Below are positions 13,409-20,378 of a stretch of 20,378 nt of DNA, one piece after another. Under the pieces are notes generated by a model. That model did not search any database and was not told where the DNA came from. It saw only the letters and a program-made list of their open reading frames with translations. Position 1 is the first letter of the stretch. Every line of letters starts with the position of its first letter. The position numbers and the translations under genes are program-made. The stretch is from Lactobacillus delbrueckii (GTDB lineage: Bacteria; Bacillota; Bacilli; Lactobacillales; Lactobacillaceae), in assembly GCA_004556255.1 (NCBI GenBank), contig SFHY01000012.1, positions 1 through 20,378 of the forward strand, read 5' to 3'.

Positions 13409-14242
13409 CTAAATTTCTACTCCAATCATCAGCCCGCCCTCTTCCGCGTAAAAGCTGCACAGAGCGTGGCAAGTGCCCAGGTCAACCCTGGCCTCTGGGT
13501 ATTTTTTTCTAATCTGGTCGTGAAGCTGCGCGGCACTATCAAAATTGTCCGCGTGGTCGATCTTGATCCGACCGCCCCTGTAGTCCTTCTCTTCCAAAGT
13601 TTTCAGCAGGGCCGCCAGGGTCTTCTTCTCCCCTCTGCCCTTGCCCAGGGGCTTGATTTCCCCTTCCTCTGCCCAGCCGTAAACCCAAATTTTGAGTAGG
13701 CCAGCGATCTTGGCCACTGCCGGGCTGACCCGGCCGTTGTTGGCCAGATTGGTCATCGACTTTAAGGCAAAAAAGAGGCGGACATGCTTTTCCAGGTAGT
13801 CAGTCACTTTCTCCACCAGGTCCGGGAACTGCATCCCCTTTTCTTTCAGTTCCGCGATCTTTTCCGCCGCCAAAAACTGGGCAGGACCCGCGCTTTTGCT
13901 GTCAAAAACGTGAATCAAGGCATCCGGGTATTCTTCCTGGTAAATCTTCGCCGCCTGCACGGCTGAATTGTAGCTGCCGGACAAAACTGAGGAGATGGTC
14001 ACGACATAGATCTCGCTGCCCCCAGCGTAAGCGTCCAGCCAGGCTGAAATACTAGGGCAGGCTGAAGACGCCGCGATCCCGTCCTTGGCTCTTTTATTGA
14101 ATTCCGCCTGGTCAAAGCTGGCGTCGTCCAGCCAGGTCTTGTCCCCTTGAATCAGGCTCAAGGCCGCTACTTCCAACTGGCAGCTGCCCAAGTTACCCAC
14201 TGTCATGTTAGCTCCGGAATCAGTTACTATCTTAATCGTCAT
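13409..14242 (-). CDS. DegV family fatty-acid-binding protein (FakB-like)
   Basis: A 277-residue cytosolic protein. It starts with the family hallmark IVTDSGANM, continues with SSACPSISAWLDAY (the usual TSQPS loop, here SSACPS) and ISSVLSGSYNSAVQAAKI, then FDSKSAGPAQ and the NNGRVS segment at about residue 166. DegV/FakB proteins bind one fatty acid and present it to the kinase FakA, giving acyl-phosphate for phospholipid synthesis. The fakA gene is not in the window. GAGGA precedes the ATG at 14242. The gene is divergent from the DUF1836 regulator. Confidence 0.92.
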   Translation of the reverse strand: MTIKIVTDSGANMTVGNLGSCQLEVAALSLIQGDKTWLDDASFDQAEFNKRAKDGIAASSACPSISAWLDAYAGGSEIYVVTISSVLSGSYNSAVQAAKIYQEEYPDALIHVFDSKSAGPAQFLAAEKIAELKEKGMQFPDLVEKVTDYLEKHVRLFFALKSMTNLANNGRVSPAVAKIAGLLKIWVYGWAEEGEIKPLGKGRGEKKTLAALLKTLEEKDYRGGRIKIDHADNFDSAAQLHDQIRKKYPEARVDLGTCHALCSFYAEEGGLMIGVEI

Positions 14243-14319
14243 ATTTCACAATCCTCGTCATCGGTTTCTTAAAAACTTTTGCTTAAGTCTATAGCAGGAA
14301 AGTCCTTGTGTCAAGTTTT

Positions 14320-14349
14320 TTGAAAACCGCTAAGCTGATTTGCTATAAT
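14320..14349 (+). promoter_or_regulatory. Promoter of the DUF1836 gene
   Basis: TTGAAA (14320-14325), an 18-bp spacer and TATAAT (14344-14349) preceded by TGC, giving an extended -10. The predicted start is about 50 nt before the ATG at 14408. Confidence 0.7.
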
Positions 14350-14407
14350 GTGGATGATCAAATTTCATTTTGTCTGTATCTTTTGTATCAGCTGACAGGA
14401 GGTTTTT

Positions 14408-14914
14408 ATGGAAAAAATTGCCCGTTCCCTGGCCGGCCTGCACCTGCCCCGCTACCAGGAACTGCCCCAGATGGGCCTGTACCTGGAGCAGACCGCGTCT
14501 TATATCAATGAGGCCCTGGCCCCCTTGGAAAACGTCCACCTGACCAGTTCCATGGTCAGCAACTATGTCAAGCACGACCTGATCACCTCACCTAAAAAGA
14601 AGCTCTACAGCCGCCAGCAGATCGCTGAGCTGGTCTTTATCGCCGTGTCCAAAAATGTCCTCTCCCTGGCTGACCTGCGCGAGGCCCTAAAGCTGCAACG
14701 GTCCAGCTACGACACCGAGACAGCCTACAACTACATGGTTGATGAACTGGAAAACGTCCTGGCCTATGTCTTCGGCTTTAAAGGCGAGCTGGCCGACGTC
14801 GGCCACGAGCACGGCGAATACAAAACCATGCTCCGCAACGTCATCATGACCGTCAGCTACAAGGTCTACCTGGACAAGTACTTTGCCCAGTTCACGGACC
14901 AGGAAGAAGAGTAA
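14408..14914 (+). CDS. DUF1836 family putative transcriptional regulator
   Basis: A 168-residue soluble protein. Residues 40-95 form a MerR-like winged-helix region: LTSSMVSNYVKHDLITSP, then LYSRQQIAELVFIAVSKN and LSLADLREAL. This matches the DUF1836 pattern, in which the VSNYVK-like helix would contact DNA; the C-terminal half (about 100-168) is helical and probably dimerises. A strong AGGAGG site lies 6 nt before ATG 14408. It is divergent from degV by 165 bp and might regulate it; that is inference from position only. It ends at a hairpin shared with the facing antitoxin gene. Confidence 0.88.
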   Translation: MEKIARSLAGLHLPRYQELPQMGLYLEQTASYINEALAPLENVHLTSSMVSNYVKHDLITSPKKKLYSRQQIAELVFIAVSKNVLSLADLREALKLQRSSYDTETAYNYMVDELENVLAYVFGFKGELADVGHEHGEYKTMLRNVIMTVSYKVYLDKYFAQFTDQEEE

Positions 14915-14935
14915 AAAAGTAGAAAACAGCACGAA

Positions 14936-14963
14936 AAAAGGACATCCTAGCGGATGTCCTTTT
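14936..14963. terminator. Bidirectional terminator between DUF1836 and antitoxin genes
   Basis: A perfect 12-bp inverted repeat (14936-14947 and 14952-14963, AAAAGGACATCC) with a TAGC loop and A/T flanks on both sides. The facing genes end at 14914 (+) and 15005 (-). Confidence 0.9.
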
Positions 14964-14965
14964 GA

Positions 14966-15004
14966 CTATTTCTTCTGATTTTTCTGAATAAATTCAAGGA
15001 CGCA
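14966..15004 (-). pseudogene. Possible toxin C-terminal remnant after the antitoxin gene
   Basis: Directly after the antitoxin stop the same frame continues as CVLEFIQKNQKK and ends with TAG at 14966-14968, three bases before the terminator. This short Lys-rich helix looks like a normal protein C-terminus, so it may be the tail of a deleted toxin gene. The stretch is only 13 codons, so chance is possible. Confidence 0.25.
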
Positions 15005-15268
15005 TTAGCCATTAACCATCCAGTCGTGAAACTCTGGTGACTTCTTAGGATCATAATGGCCATTTTCGTCAAAATCAACGCGTTCTTCTGGAATTTGACC
15101 GATCAAATCGGCCCAATCTAAAGCACTTGGCAGCTTTTTAATCATAATTTTATCATCTTGAACCTCGAAGGTGACCTCACTACCTTTGGTCAAGTTCAAT
15201 TTCTTTCGAATTGAAGCTGGAATAACAATTTGTCCCTTTTGAGAGACACGGCCAACCATTGTTTGCAT
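15005..15268 (-). CDS. AbrB/MazE-type (SpoVT-AbrB fold) antitoxin-like DNA-binding protein
   Basis: An 87-residue protein. Residues 1-47 form the swapped-hairpin AbrB DNA-binding domain: VGRVSQKGQIVIPASIRKKL, then LTKGSEVTFEVQDDKIMIKK. The C-terminal tail (48-87) is acidic with tryptophans and prolines (DWADLIGQIPEERVDFDEN), typical of the disordered toxin-neutralising part of a type II antitoxin. AGGAGG precedes the ATG at 15268. No toxin gene follows; the terminator is reached within 40 bp. Its coding sequence is clearly richer in A/T than the neighbours, suggesting recent acquisition. The gene may be orphan and now act only as a regulator. Confidence 0.85.
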   Translation of the reverse strand: MQTMVGRVSQKGQIVIPASIRKKLNLTKGSEVTFEVQDDKIMIKKLPSALDWADLIGQIPEERVDFDENGHYDPKKSPEFHDWMVNG

Positions 15269-15286
15269 CGTTTCCTCCTGCTCTCC

Positions 15287-16201
15287 TTAAGCCGTTGTCA
15301 TGGTCTGGTAGACCAGCTTCCCATAGTGGGGATTGTCAACCATGCTGAAGTTGGCCTTAACGGCGATTTCCTGCCCGCTCTGGCTGATGACGTGGTAGGT
15401 CAATTTATAAACATCGCCAGTTTCTGCCTCATCCGTAAACTTCTTCAGCCAGACTTCAACCCGGTCCATGTCCCGCGGGGCCACGATATGGACGGCCTTG
15501 GTGTTTACCCGACCAAAAAAGTCCCACTGGTTGTCATAGCCCAAAAGGCGCAAGGTCCCCTGGTTAACGAAGAGAATCCGGCCGTTTTCCGGCTTGTAGA
15601 TCAGCAAAGCCGCCGGAATATTGGTCGCGATATCGTGCAGGGTAAAGCCCAGCTGGGAGCGGAGGGGCTTGCTGGTTTCCCCGGAATAGTACTGGGCCCC
15701 GCTCTTGCCGCTTAACTTAACCTCGTACAAGGCCTCATCCGCCCGGCTGATCAAACTGGCCAGCTTCTTCCCCTGCCGGGGGCTGTCCGAGTAGCCAATC
15801 GACAGGCTGGACTTGATCTTCTGGCCAAAGTAGTCGATTTCATGGTCTGCGGTCAAAATCCGCTGGATCACTGTCTGGCAGTCATCCGCGTCCATGCCCA
15901 GCAGGGCGATGGTAAACTCATCCCCGCCGGTCCGGCCAACTACTCCGCGGCCGCCCACGGCCTCCTTGAGCCCCCGGGCCACCTGCTTCAAGACCATATC
16001 GCCCACCTGGTGACCGTATAAGTCGTTAAAAAGCTTGAAATCGTCGACATCGACCATGACCAGGGTGAACTTGCCATCCTCCTGCCCCTTCAAGCGCCGC
16101 TTCAGCTCTTCATCGAAGCCCTGGCGGTTGTTGATCTGGGTCAAAGCATCAACCGTGGCCTCTTTTTTCAAAAAGCGCATATGGCCCAGACGCAGAACCA
16201 A
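15287..16201 (-). CDS. GGDEF diguanylate cyclase half with C-terminal PAS domain (5' part split off by frameshift)
   Basis: Residues 14-170 are a GGDEF domain: VDALTQINNRQGF at the start, MVDVDDFKLFNDLYGHQVGD with Mg-binding D51 and substrate contacts N59 and D68, and an intact RTGGDEF at 90-96. It should make cyclic di-GMP from GTP. An inhibitory RxxD site five residues before GGDEF is absent. Residues about 189-304 resemble a PAS domain (IPAALLIYKPENGRILFVNQ, then LLGYDN), an unusual C-terminal position. The reading frame opens in the second membrane helix of a sensor encoded immediately upstream; the only starts are TTG 16201 and ATG 16180, neither with a ribosome-binding site. I read it as the 3' part of a split gene; see 16210-17013. 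Confidence 0.8.
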   Translation of the reverse strand: MVLRLGHMRFLKKEATVDALTQINNRQGFDEELKRRLKGQEDGKFTLVMVDVDDFKLFNDLYGHQVGDMVLKQVARGLKEAVGGRGVVGRTGGDEFTIALLGMDADDCQTVIQRILTADHEIDYFGQKIKSSLSIGYSDSPRQGKKLASLISRADEALYEVKLSGKSGAQYYSGETSKPLRSQLGFTLHDIATNIPAALLIYKPENGRILFVNQGTLRLLGYDNQWDFFGRVNTKAVHIVAPRDMDRVEVWLKKFTDEAETGDVYKLTYHVISQSGQEIAVKANFSMVDNPHYGKLVYQTMTTA

Positions 16202-16209
16202 GATCGCGA

Positions 16210-17013
16210 TTAGGCAAAAATCAGCAAGGCCAGCAAAGCGGTATAAGCCGTCATTCTCCGGGCTTTAGCCTCATAAGTCCAACCTGTTTTCGGTGAAATA
16301 TAGATCTTCCAGCCCCCGCTGGAAGTAGTTGGCTTAAAGCTGAAGGCCACTGGATTGACAACGCCCGCCTTTGACCTGGTCAACAGGCTGTACTTCTTGC
16401 TTTCAACCGGGCTCTTCAAGATCCGGTAATTGTACTCCCCTTGGTCCAGGTTAGCCAGACTTTCTTTTAAGAGCTGCCTGGCCTTAGCAACTACAACGGC
16501 GAAGCCCCAGAGCTGGCCCTTGACAAAGACCGGCCGGTAAAAAATCAGCCCGGCTTCCCCGCCTTTAAGGGTAACTGGTCCTTGCATGACGGTCCACTTC
16601 TTAGTCACGGCATACTTCCCGCACTGGCCCTGCCTAAACTGCTGGTAGGCCTGCTTGAGCTCGGGGCTGACACCGGAATTGGACTGCCAATTGCCCGCCT
16701 TTGAAACCAGATAGCTTCCCTGGACATAATCGATCCTCAATAGCTCCTGGCTTCTTTTGGCAAAATTGGTCACCCGCCCCTGGTCATTGACCGTTGTCTG
16801 GGCCAGCTCCCGGCTGACGCTGTCCGCCTGGGCCAGGCTGGGTCTAAAAGACCTGGCCACCAGTTTGGCCGCCTGCAGGGCCCGGCCTTTCTCGGCTCTT
16901 TTGTAATCCAGCTCGCTGCTATCCGCCACATAGGCAATGATCGTAGCTAATAAAATAAAAAACGCAATCAAGATGCCACGGTCCTGCCAGCGTAATTTGT
17001 ACTTCCTGCTCAT
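16210..17013 (-). CDS. Membrane sensor half of a split diguanylate cyclase
   Basis: A 267-residue protein: a basic N-terminus, membrane helix 1 at 13-30 (GILIAFFILLATIIAYVA), an extracytoplasmic region of about 210 residues that looks like a CHASE/dCache-type ligand sensor, and the beginning of helix 2 (TAYTALLALLIF) where it stops at TAA 16210. Adding one T to the T5 run at 16216-16220 continues the helix as CLIAILVLRL straight into the GGDEF protein. The ATG at 17013 is preceded by AAGGAG at 6 nt, which decides the start over an ATG five codons upstream. As it stands the sensor has no output domain. Confidence 0.8.
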   Translation of the reverse strand: MSRKYKLRWQDRGILIAFFILLATIIAYVADSSELDYKRAEKGRALQAAKLVARSFRPSLAQADSVSRELAQTTVNDQGRVTNFAKRSQELLRIDYVQGSYLVSKAGNWQSNSGVSPELKQAYQQFRQGQCGKYAVTKKWTVMQGPVTLKGGEAGLIFYRPVFVKGQLWGFAVVVAKARQLLKESLANLDQGEYNYRILKSPVESKKYSLLTRSKAGVVNPVAFSFKPTTSSGGWKIYISPKTGWTYEAKARRMTAYTALLALLIFA

Positions 17014-17138
17014 TAATTGCTCCTTCATTTCAGTGCTCCTAATTATGACACAAAAGTTATAACAATGATACTGAAACGTTTTTTATGCCGGAGAATAATT
17101 GCTATGAGATTATAGTTGCAACAAAGAGTAGACAAAAA

Positions 17139-17167
17139 TAAAAAGACCGGCCTTAGTCGATCTTTTT
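17139..17167 (-). terminator. Weak terminator overlapping the glycosyltransferase stop codon
   Basis: Arms with AAAAAGA/TCTTTTT and an inner CG/CG after one mismatch enclose the stop codon of the GT2 gene. T-rich sequence follows on the minus strand. The stem is imperfect, so read-through into the cyclase genes is possible. Confidence 0.4.
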
Positions 17168-18100
17168 AACGTCTTTAATATTTGATTCGCTGGAAATATA
17201 GTGGGGCCGGCGCTTGCTTTCCATGTAGATCTTGGCCAGGTATTGCCCCATCACGCCCAAGCTGAGCATGACCAGGCCCCCGATGAAGATCACCACGCAG
17301 ATCAAGGAAGCCCAGCCGGCTACCGGGTCCCCCTTGATCAACTTGCGCAGAACGATCACGATCAGCATGATAAAGGACACCCCGGTCATGAGGAAACCCA
17401 TCCAGGAAGACAGGTTTAAGGGCACCAGGGAGAAGTTAATGATCCCGTCAATGGCGTACTTGAACAGCTTCCAGAAGTTCCACTTGCTTTCCCCGGCTAC
17501 TCTTTCCACGTTCTCATAAGGGAGCCAGTAGGTCTTGAAGCCAACCCAGCCAAAAATCCCCTTGGAGAAGCGGTTGTATTCGCTCATCTCCACGATCGCG
17601 TCGACCATGTCCCGCTTCATCAAGCGGAAGTCCCGGGCCCCGTCGACCACGTCAGCATCAGAGATCTTGTTGATGATCTGGTAGAACTTGCGGGCAAACC
17701 AGCTTCTGACCGGCGGCTCACCCTTCCGGTCCTCCCGCCGGGTGGCCACGCTGTCATATTCACCGGAGTCCAGGATCTTGATCATTTCCGGCAAAAGTGC
17801 CGGCGGGTCCTGCAAGTCAGCGTCCATCACGGCCACATAGTCCCCGCTAGCGTTGACAAAGCCCGCGTACATGGCGGCTTCCTTGCCGAAGTTTCTTGAA
17901 AATGAAATATAAAAGACGTGGGGATCCTTAGCGGCAAAGTCGCGCAGGATTTCCAAAGTCTTGTCCTTGGACCCGTCGTTGACAAAAATCAGCTCGTAGT
18001 CGTCGGGCAGTTTCTCCAGCACCTCATGTGCTACTGGATAAAAAAGGGGCAAGGCCGCTTCTTCATTGTAGCAAGGCACGATAATTGAAATCTTTTTCAT
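17153..18100 (-). CDS. Family 2 glycosyltransferase, GtrB-like (polyprenyl-phosphate sugar synthase)
   Basis: A 315-residue membrane-associated enzyme. The GT-A catalytic domain spans 1-215: SIIVPCYNEE, FVNDGSKDKT, then the metal-binding MDADLQDPP (D93, D95, D98) and NRFSKGIFGWVGF. Two C-terminal membrane helices follow (about 232-255 and 265-288). This layout is that of GtrB/DPM1-type enzymes, which load a sugar from a nucleotide donor onto undecaprenyl phosphate for later transfer outside the membrane. It starts 4 bp after the stop of the large membrane protein gene, forming a two-gene unit. The donor sugar cannot be read. Confidence 0.93.
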   Translation of the reverse strand: MKKISIIVPCYNEEAALPLFYPVAHEVLEKLPDDYELIFVNDGSKDKTLEILRDFAAKDPHVFYISFSRNFGKEAAMYAGFVNASGDYVAVMDADLQDPPALLPEMIKILDSGEYDSVATRREDRKGEPPVRSWFARKFYQIINKISDADVVDGARDFRLMKRDMVDAIVEMSEYNRFSKGIFGWVGFKTYWLPYENVERVAGESKWNFWKLFKYAIDGIINFSLVPLNLSSWMGFLMTGVSFIMLIVIVLRKLIKGDPVAGWASLICVVIFIGGLVMLSLGVMGQYLAKIYMESKRRPHYISSESNIKDVKKID

Positions 18101-18104
18101 GTTT

Positions 18105-20021
18105 TTACTTCTTTTCTTCCCTTTCTGCTTGCTTCCCCTTAAGTTTAAACCCTAATCCAGCGCAGATAAAGCCCGGCCAGGACAGCAGGGAAATTGCCAA
18201 AAGCAGCTTCATCCAGAAAGGAGTCACGAATTCCAGGTAGGCCACGTTCTTGCCCTTTTGGCTGGCCACCAGGGGAGCGCCAATCCGGCTCTTTTCATAC
18301 TTCGGCAAGACCTTGCCGTTGACCGTCAATTTGGACTGAGCATAAGTCACGACTGGCAGCCGCTTCTCTTTGCCCTTGCTCTTCCAGGTCAGCTTGATTC
18401 TTCCACCCTTAACCGCCCTGATCGTGAGCGGCTTTCTGACCTTCTTGTTCAAAACAGTTTTATTGTAGGAACTAGCCGCTTTGTCAGTTTGCACCTGCCA
18501 GTATTCCATGTTCTTGTAGGCATCTGACCAGCCGGTAATGACCGGCTTAGGGTCAAACTTATAAACCGGCAGGTAGTCGGCGATTGGCTTTTTGGTCAAG
18601 GCCAAAAATTTATGCAGGTCTTTAGAGTGCGTGGCCGCGTTAGCCTGCCGAATAGCATTTTTCCGGGCCGGAGTTAAGGCAATCAGGCCCGACTTGGTCC
18701 ATTTGATCTTGGGCTTGTCCGGATCAGTAACTTCATGGCCAAAATTGGTGATGGCATTGCGCGCGACATTGTCTAAATAGCCATTCCAGGCGTCAACGTT
18801 CATGTAGTAGACCAGGCTGTTGCTAGTGATGATTAGGGAGAGAGCTGTCAGGCCATAAACCAGCCAGGACCAATGCTTGGACTTCTTCAGCATGATTTCC
18901 GCCGACATCCCCATCCCCAGCAAGATCAAGGGGTAAGCCAGGCAGACAAAGCGGGACGGGAACTGGAGGAAGCGGGCCAGGACCGAAAGCCGGTTGGAAA
19001 TACTGTCCCATGGCAGCAGCCGGGAGGAGACCAGGAGCCAGAAGCCCCCATAAAGGCTGATCCAGCCGTTGAGTTCGTTTTCTTTGTGCTGCCAAAGGGC
19101 ATAGACCAGCTGGCCGATAAAGATATAGCCCAGCCAGTAAGGCAGGCTGCCCCGCATGCTGTAATTAACGATATTAAAAGGATCCTGTCTGATATCAAAG
19201 TGCCTAAGGTGCAGAGTTTGCGCCATCATGTCCATCGTCGACGGCGCGGCCAGCTTGTTGGTCTTGGATATCCAGAGAAGCGGGGCCAGAGTGTTTAAGG
19301 ATAGCAAGACGGCCAGGCCGACCGCCTTAAAGGTCTCCAGCCAAAGCTGGCGGGACCACTTGTTTTGGACCATGGCGTAAAGCCAAGCTGGAAGCAAGAG
19401 GGCCACGTACATCACAGCCGTCAGCAGGTGTACTTCCAGGGCGATAGCCATCAAAAGGCCCAGCTTGACCCAGTGAATTGGCTTTTCCCTGTCCAGAATC
19501 AGGTCCGCGGCCACCAAAATGCCATAAGGCATCATGGCCGCCCCAATGCCGGAGAAGTTGGTCCCTTCCTGCCAGCGGGGCAGCCAGCCGATCGTCATGT
19601 AAAACGCGGCCAAAAGCGTAGCGACTGACCGCCGGCTGGCAAAGCGGCGCAGGGCCCGGTACATGCCAATCCCCCCAACCGCGTAAACGATGAAGGAGCT
19701 GACCAGCTGGTACCGGTACCAGGTCTTGACGATTAAGATAAGCAGGCCATTAGCATAGGCAAAAAGCGGCCCGTACAGGGCATTGATCACCCGGCCTGAA
19801 TGACTGAAGCCGTACATGGTCATAAACCAGTTGAAGTTGCCGTGCTTGATCTGCTGGGCTGTTTCATAGAAGCGGTTGTAGTGGAAAATCGTGTCTGACC
19901 CGATGATGATATTTCCCGTCCGCATCTGCCGGTAACAGAAATACGCCGCTAGCATAAGCAGGGCGGCGTAGGGCAAATAAGCTTGGTATTCAAGCTTGCA
20001 CTTTTTATTTTCTTCTTGCAT
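18105..20021 (-). CDS. Large multi-spanning membrane protein, probable GT-C-type glycosyltransferase
   Basis: A 638-residue protein with roughly 11-12 membrane segments in the first 410 residues, a hydrophilic extracytoplasmic region of about 190 residues, and a final helix near 600-620 before a Lys/Glu-rich tail. The first outer loop carries GSDTIFHYNRFYE (D43, H47), an acidic loop of the kind that acts in GT-C enzymes using polyprenyl-phosphate sugars. The fold resembles YfhO-like or 6-pyruvoyl-tetrahydropterin-synthase-related membrane proteins of lactobacilli. The neighbour GtrB-like enzyme would supply the lipid-linked sugar, so teichoic acid or other envelope glycosylation is likely. 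ATG 20021 is chosen over an in-frame TTG at 20048, which would add nine charged residues. Confidence 0.8.
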   Translation of the reverse strand: MQEENKKCKLEYQAYLPYAALLMLAAYFCYRQMRTGNIIIGSDTIFHYNRFYETAQQIKHGNFNWFMTMYGFSHSGRVINALYGPLFAYANGLLILIVKTWYRYQLVSSFIVYAVGGIGMYRALRRFASRRSVATLLAAFYMTIGWLPRWQEGTNFSGIGAAMMPYGILVAADLILDREKPIHWVKLGLLMAIALEVHLLTAVMYVALLLPAWLYAMVQNKWSRQLWLETFKAVGLAVLLSLNTLAPLLWISKTNKLAAPSTMDMMAQTLHLRHFDIRQDPFNIVNYSMRGSLPYWLGYIFIGQLVYALWQHKENELNGWISLYGGFWLLVSSRLLPWDSISNRLSVLARFLQFPSRFVCLAYPLILLGMGMSAEIMLKKSKHWSWLVYGLTALSLIITSNSLVYYMNVDAWNGYLDNVARNAITNFGHEVTDPDKPKIKWTKSGLIALTPARKNAIRQANAATHSKDLHKFLALTKKPIADYLPVYKFDPKPVITGWSDAYKNMEYWQVQTDKAASSYNKTVLNKKVRKPLTIRAVKGGRIKLTWKSKGKEKRLPVVTYAQSKLTVNGKVLPKYEKSRIGAPLVASQKGKNVAYLEFVTPFWMKLLLAISLLSWPGFICAGLGFKLKGKQAEREEKK

Positions 20022-20048
20022 TTCTCTTTCTTTCCCTTTCGTCTCCAA

Positions 20049-20250
20049 AAAAGGCTCTTTGTTTACAAGTTCAGCCTAAGATCCAACTAATACAATCACC
20101 GCTAACTCTAAGGATAAACATTTCTATTTTCATGTGCAAGCCTTTTTAATATCTTTTAATGTCGTTTTTCAAAAGCTTTACGCATATATATTATAAAAAA
20201 AAGCTATAACGACCATTTTGTACGATAAAAAATATCTCTGGATACCAAAA
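20049..20250. other. A/T-rich gap upstream of the membrane protein gene
   Basis: No gene is seen. On the minus strand a perfect TATAAT (20190-20195) follows a T-run but lacks a recognisable -35 hexamer; it is the best candidate for the promoter of the glycosylation pair and would give a leader of about 160 nt. I found no riboswitch or T-box consensus in that leader. Confidence 0.35.
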
Positions 20251-20276
20251 AAGCAGCTGTTACTGGCTAGCTGCTT
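20251..20276 (-). terminator. Terminator of a minus-strand gene beyond the right edge
   Basis: Perfect AAGCAGCT/AGCTGCTT stem (20251-20258 and 20269-20276) with a 10-nt loop, followed on the minus strand by a T6 run. No coding sequence of that gene is recognisable in 20277-20378; a 27-nt imperfect hairpin lies at about 20337-20365. Confidence 0.75.
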
Positions 20277-20378
20277 CTTAGGTAGTGTATATGTATGTTG
20301 TGTATATCAGGGAAAGAAAAATATAAGAAATATGAGTTATAGACAAGTTCTTTCAGCTCGTCTATGCTTCTTATACTA

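Noticed and set aside
13076..13699. A 207-residue plus-strand gene
   Set aside because: Its second half is antisense to the well-supported degV gene and crosses that gene's terminator; only the part up to about 13368 reads as a former protein.
15005..17013. Antitoxin and GGDEF genes as one functional operon
   Set aside because: The 18-bp gap permits co-transcription, but the antitoxin has its own strong ribosome-binding site and different base composition, so it is more likely an inserted gene.
20267..20377. Minus-strand coding end of a gene at the right edge
   Set aside because: A 36-codon open frame exists but its stop lies inside the terminator hairpin and its translation (many Ile/His/Tyr codons) does not look like protein.

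Overview
The window looks like a chromosomal segment of Lactobacillus delbrueckii. I infer this from a 739-residue adenosylcobalamin-dependent ribonucleotide triphosphate reductase that reads like the classic L. leichmannii enzyme, from a left-edge fragment matching the C-terminus of the delbrueckii-type D-lactate dehydrogenase, and from G/C-rich third codon positions set among A/T-rich intergenic gaps. I see no rRNA, tRNA, CRISPR array, insertion sequence or prophage module. The subspecies cannot be decided from the sequence.

Layout. (1) 1-460: end of ldhA with its terminator, then a doubtful small ORF. (2) 469-4510, minus strand: a vitamin B12 block, nrdJ > secreted DUF4430 protein > cobalamin ECF S-component (cbrT) > PduO-type adenosyltransferase. 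It is closed by a strong terminator and headed by a promoter with two NrdR-box-like sites 31 bp apart. Uptake, activation and use of B12 thus appear to share one transcript. (3) 4600-7310, minus: aldo/keto reductase, L-2-hydroxyisocaproate-type dehydrogenase and a membrane-anchored unknown, each with its own terminator. (4) 7390-9766, minus: exonuclease III and two HAD phosphatases, one YjjG-like, probably a nucleotide-sanitation and repair cluster with a good promoter at its head. (5) 9767-10619: an A/T-rich gap with DnaA-box-like sequences, then bioY on the plus strand with a promoter and a BirA-like operator.

(6) 10646-12776, minus: an unrecognised acidic protein, a histidine phosphatase and an SGNH hydrolase; the last two overlap by 4 bp. 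(7) 12777-14242: a decayed frameshifted gene, then a DegV (FakB-like) protein on the minus strand. (8) 14320-15268: a DUF1836 regulator on plus, facing an orphan AbrB/MazE-type antitoxin on minus that may have lost its toxin. (9) 15287-17013, minus: a membrane sensor and a GGDEF-PAS diguanylate cyclase separated by a one-base frameshift at a T5 run. (10) 17153-20021, minus: a GtrB-like polyprenyl-phosphate glycosyltransferase and a large multi-spanning GT-C-like membrane protein, a likely cell-envelope glycosylation pair. The right edge holds only a terminator and leader-like sequence.

How the genes work together: two substrate-binding subunits of energy-coupling factor transporters (B12 and biotin) lie in the window without any ATPase or T subunit, so both must use an ECF module encoded elsewhere. 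The most notable observations are the B12 salvage operon with a transcobalamin-like secreted protein, its apparent NrdR control without a recognisable cobalamin riboswitch, the frameshifted cyclase, the toxin-less antitoxin and the DnaA-box cluster.
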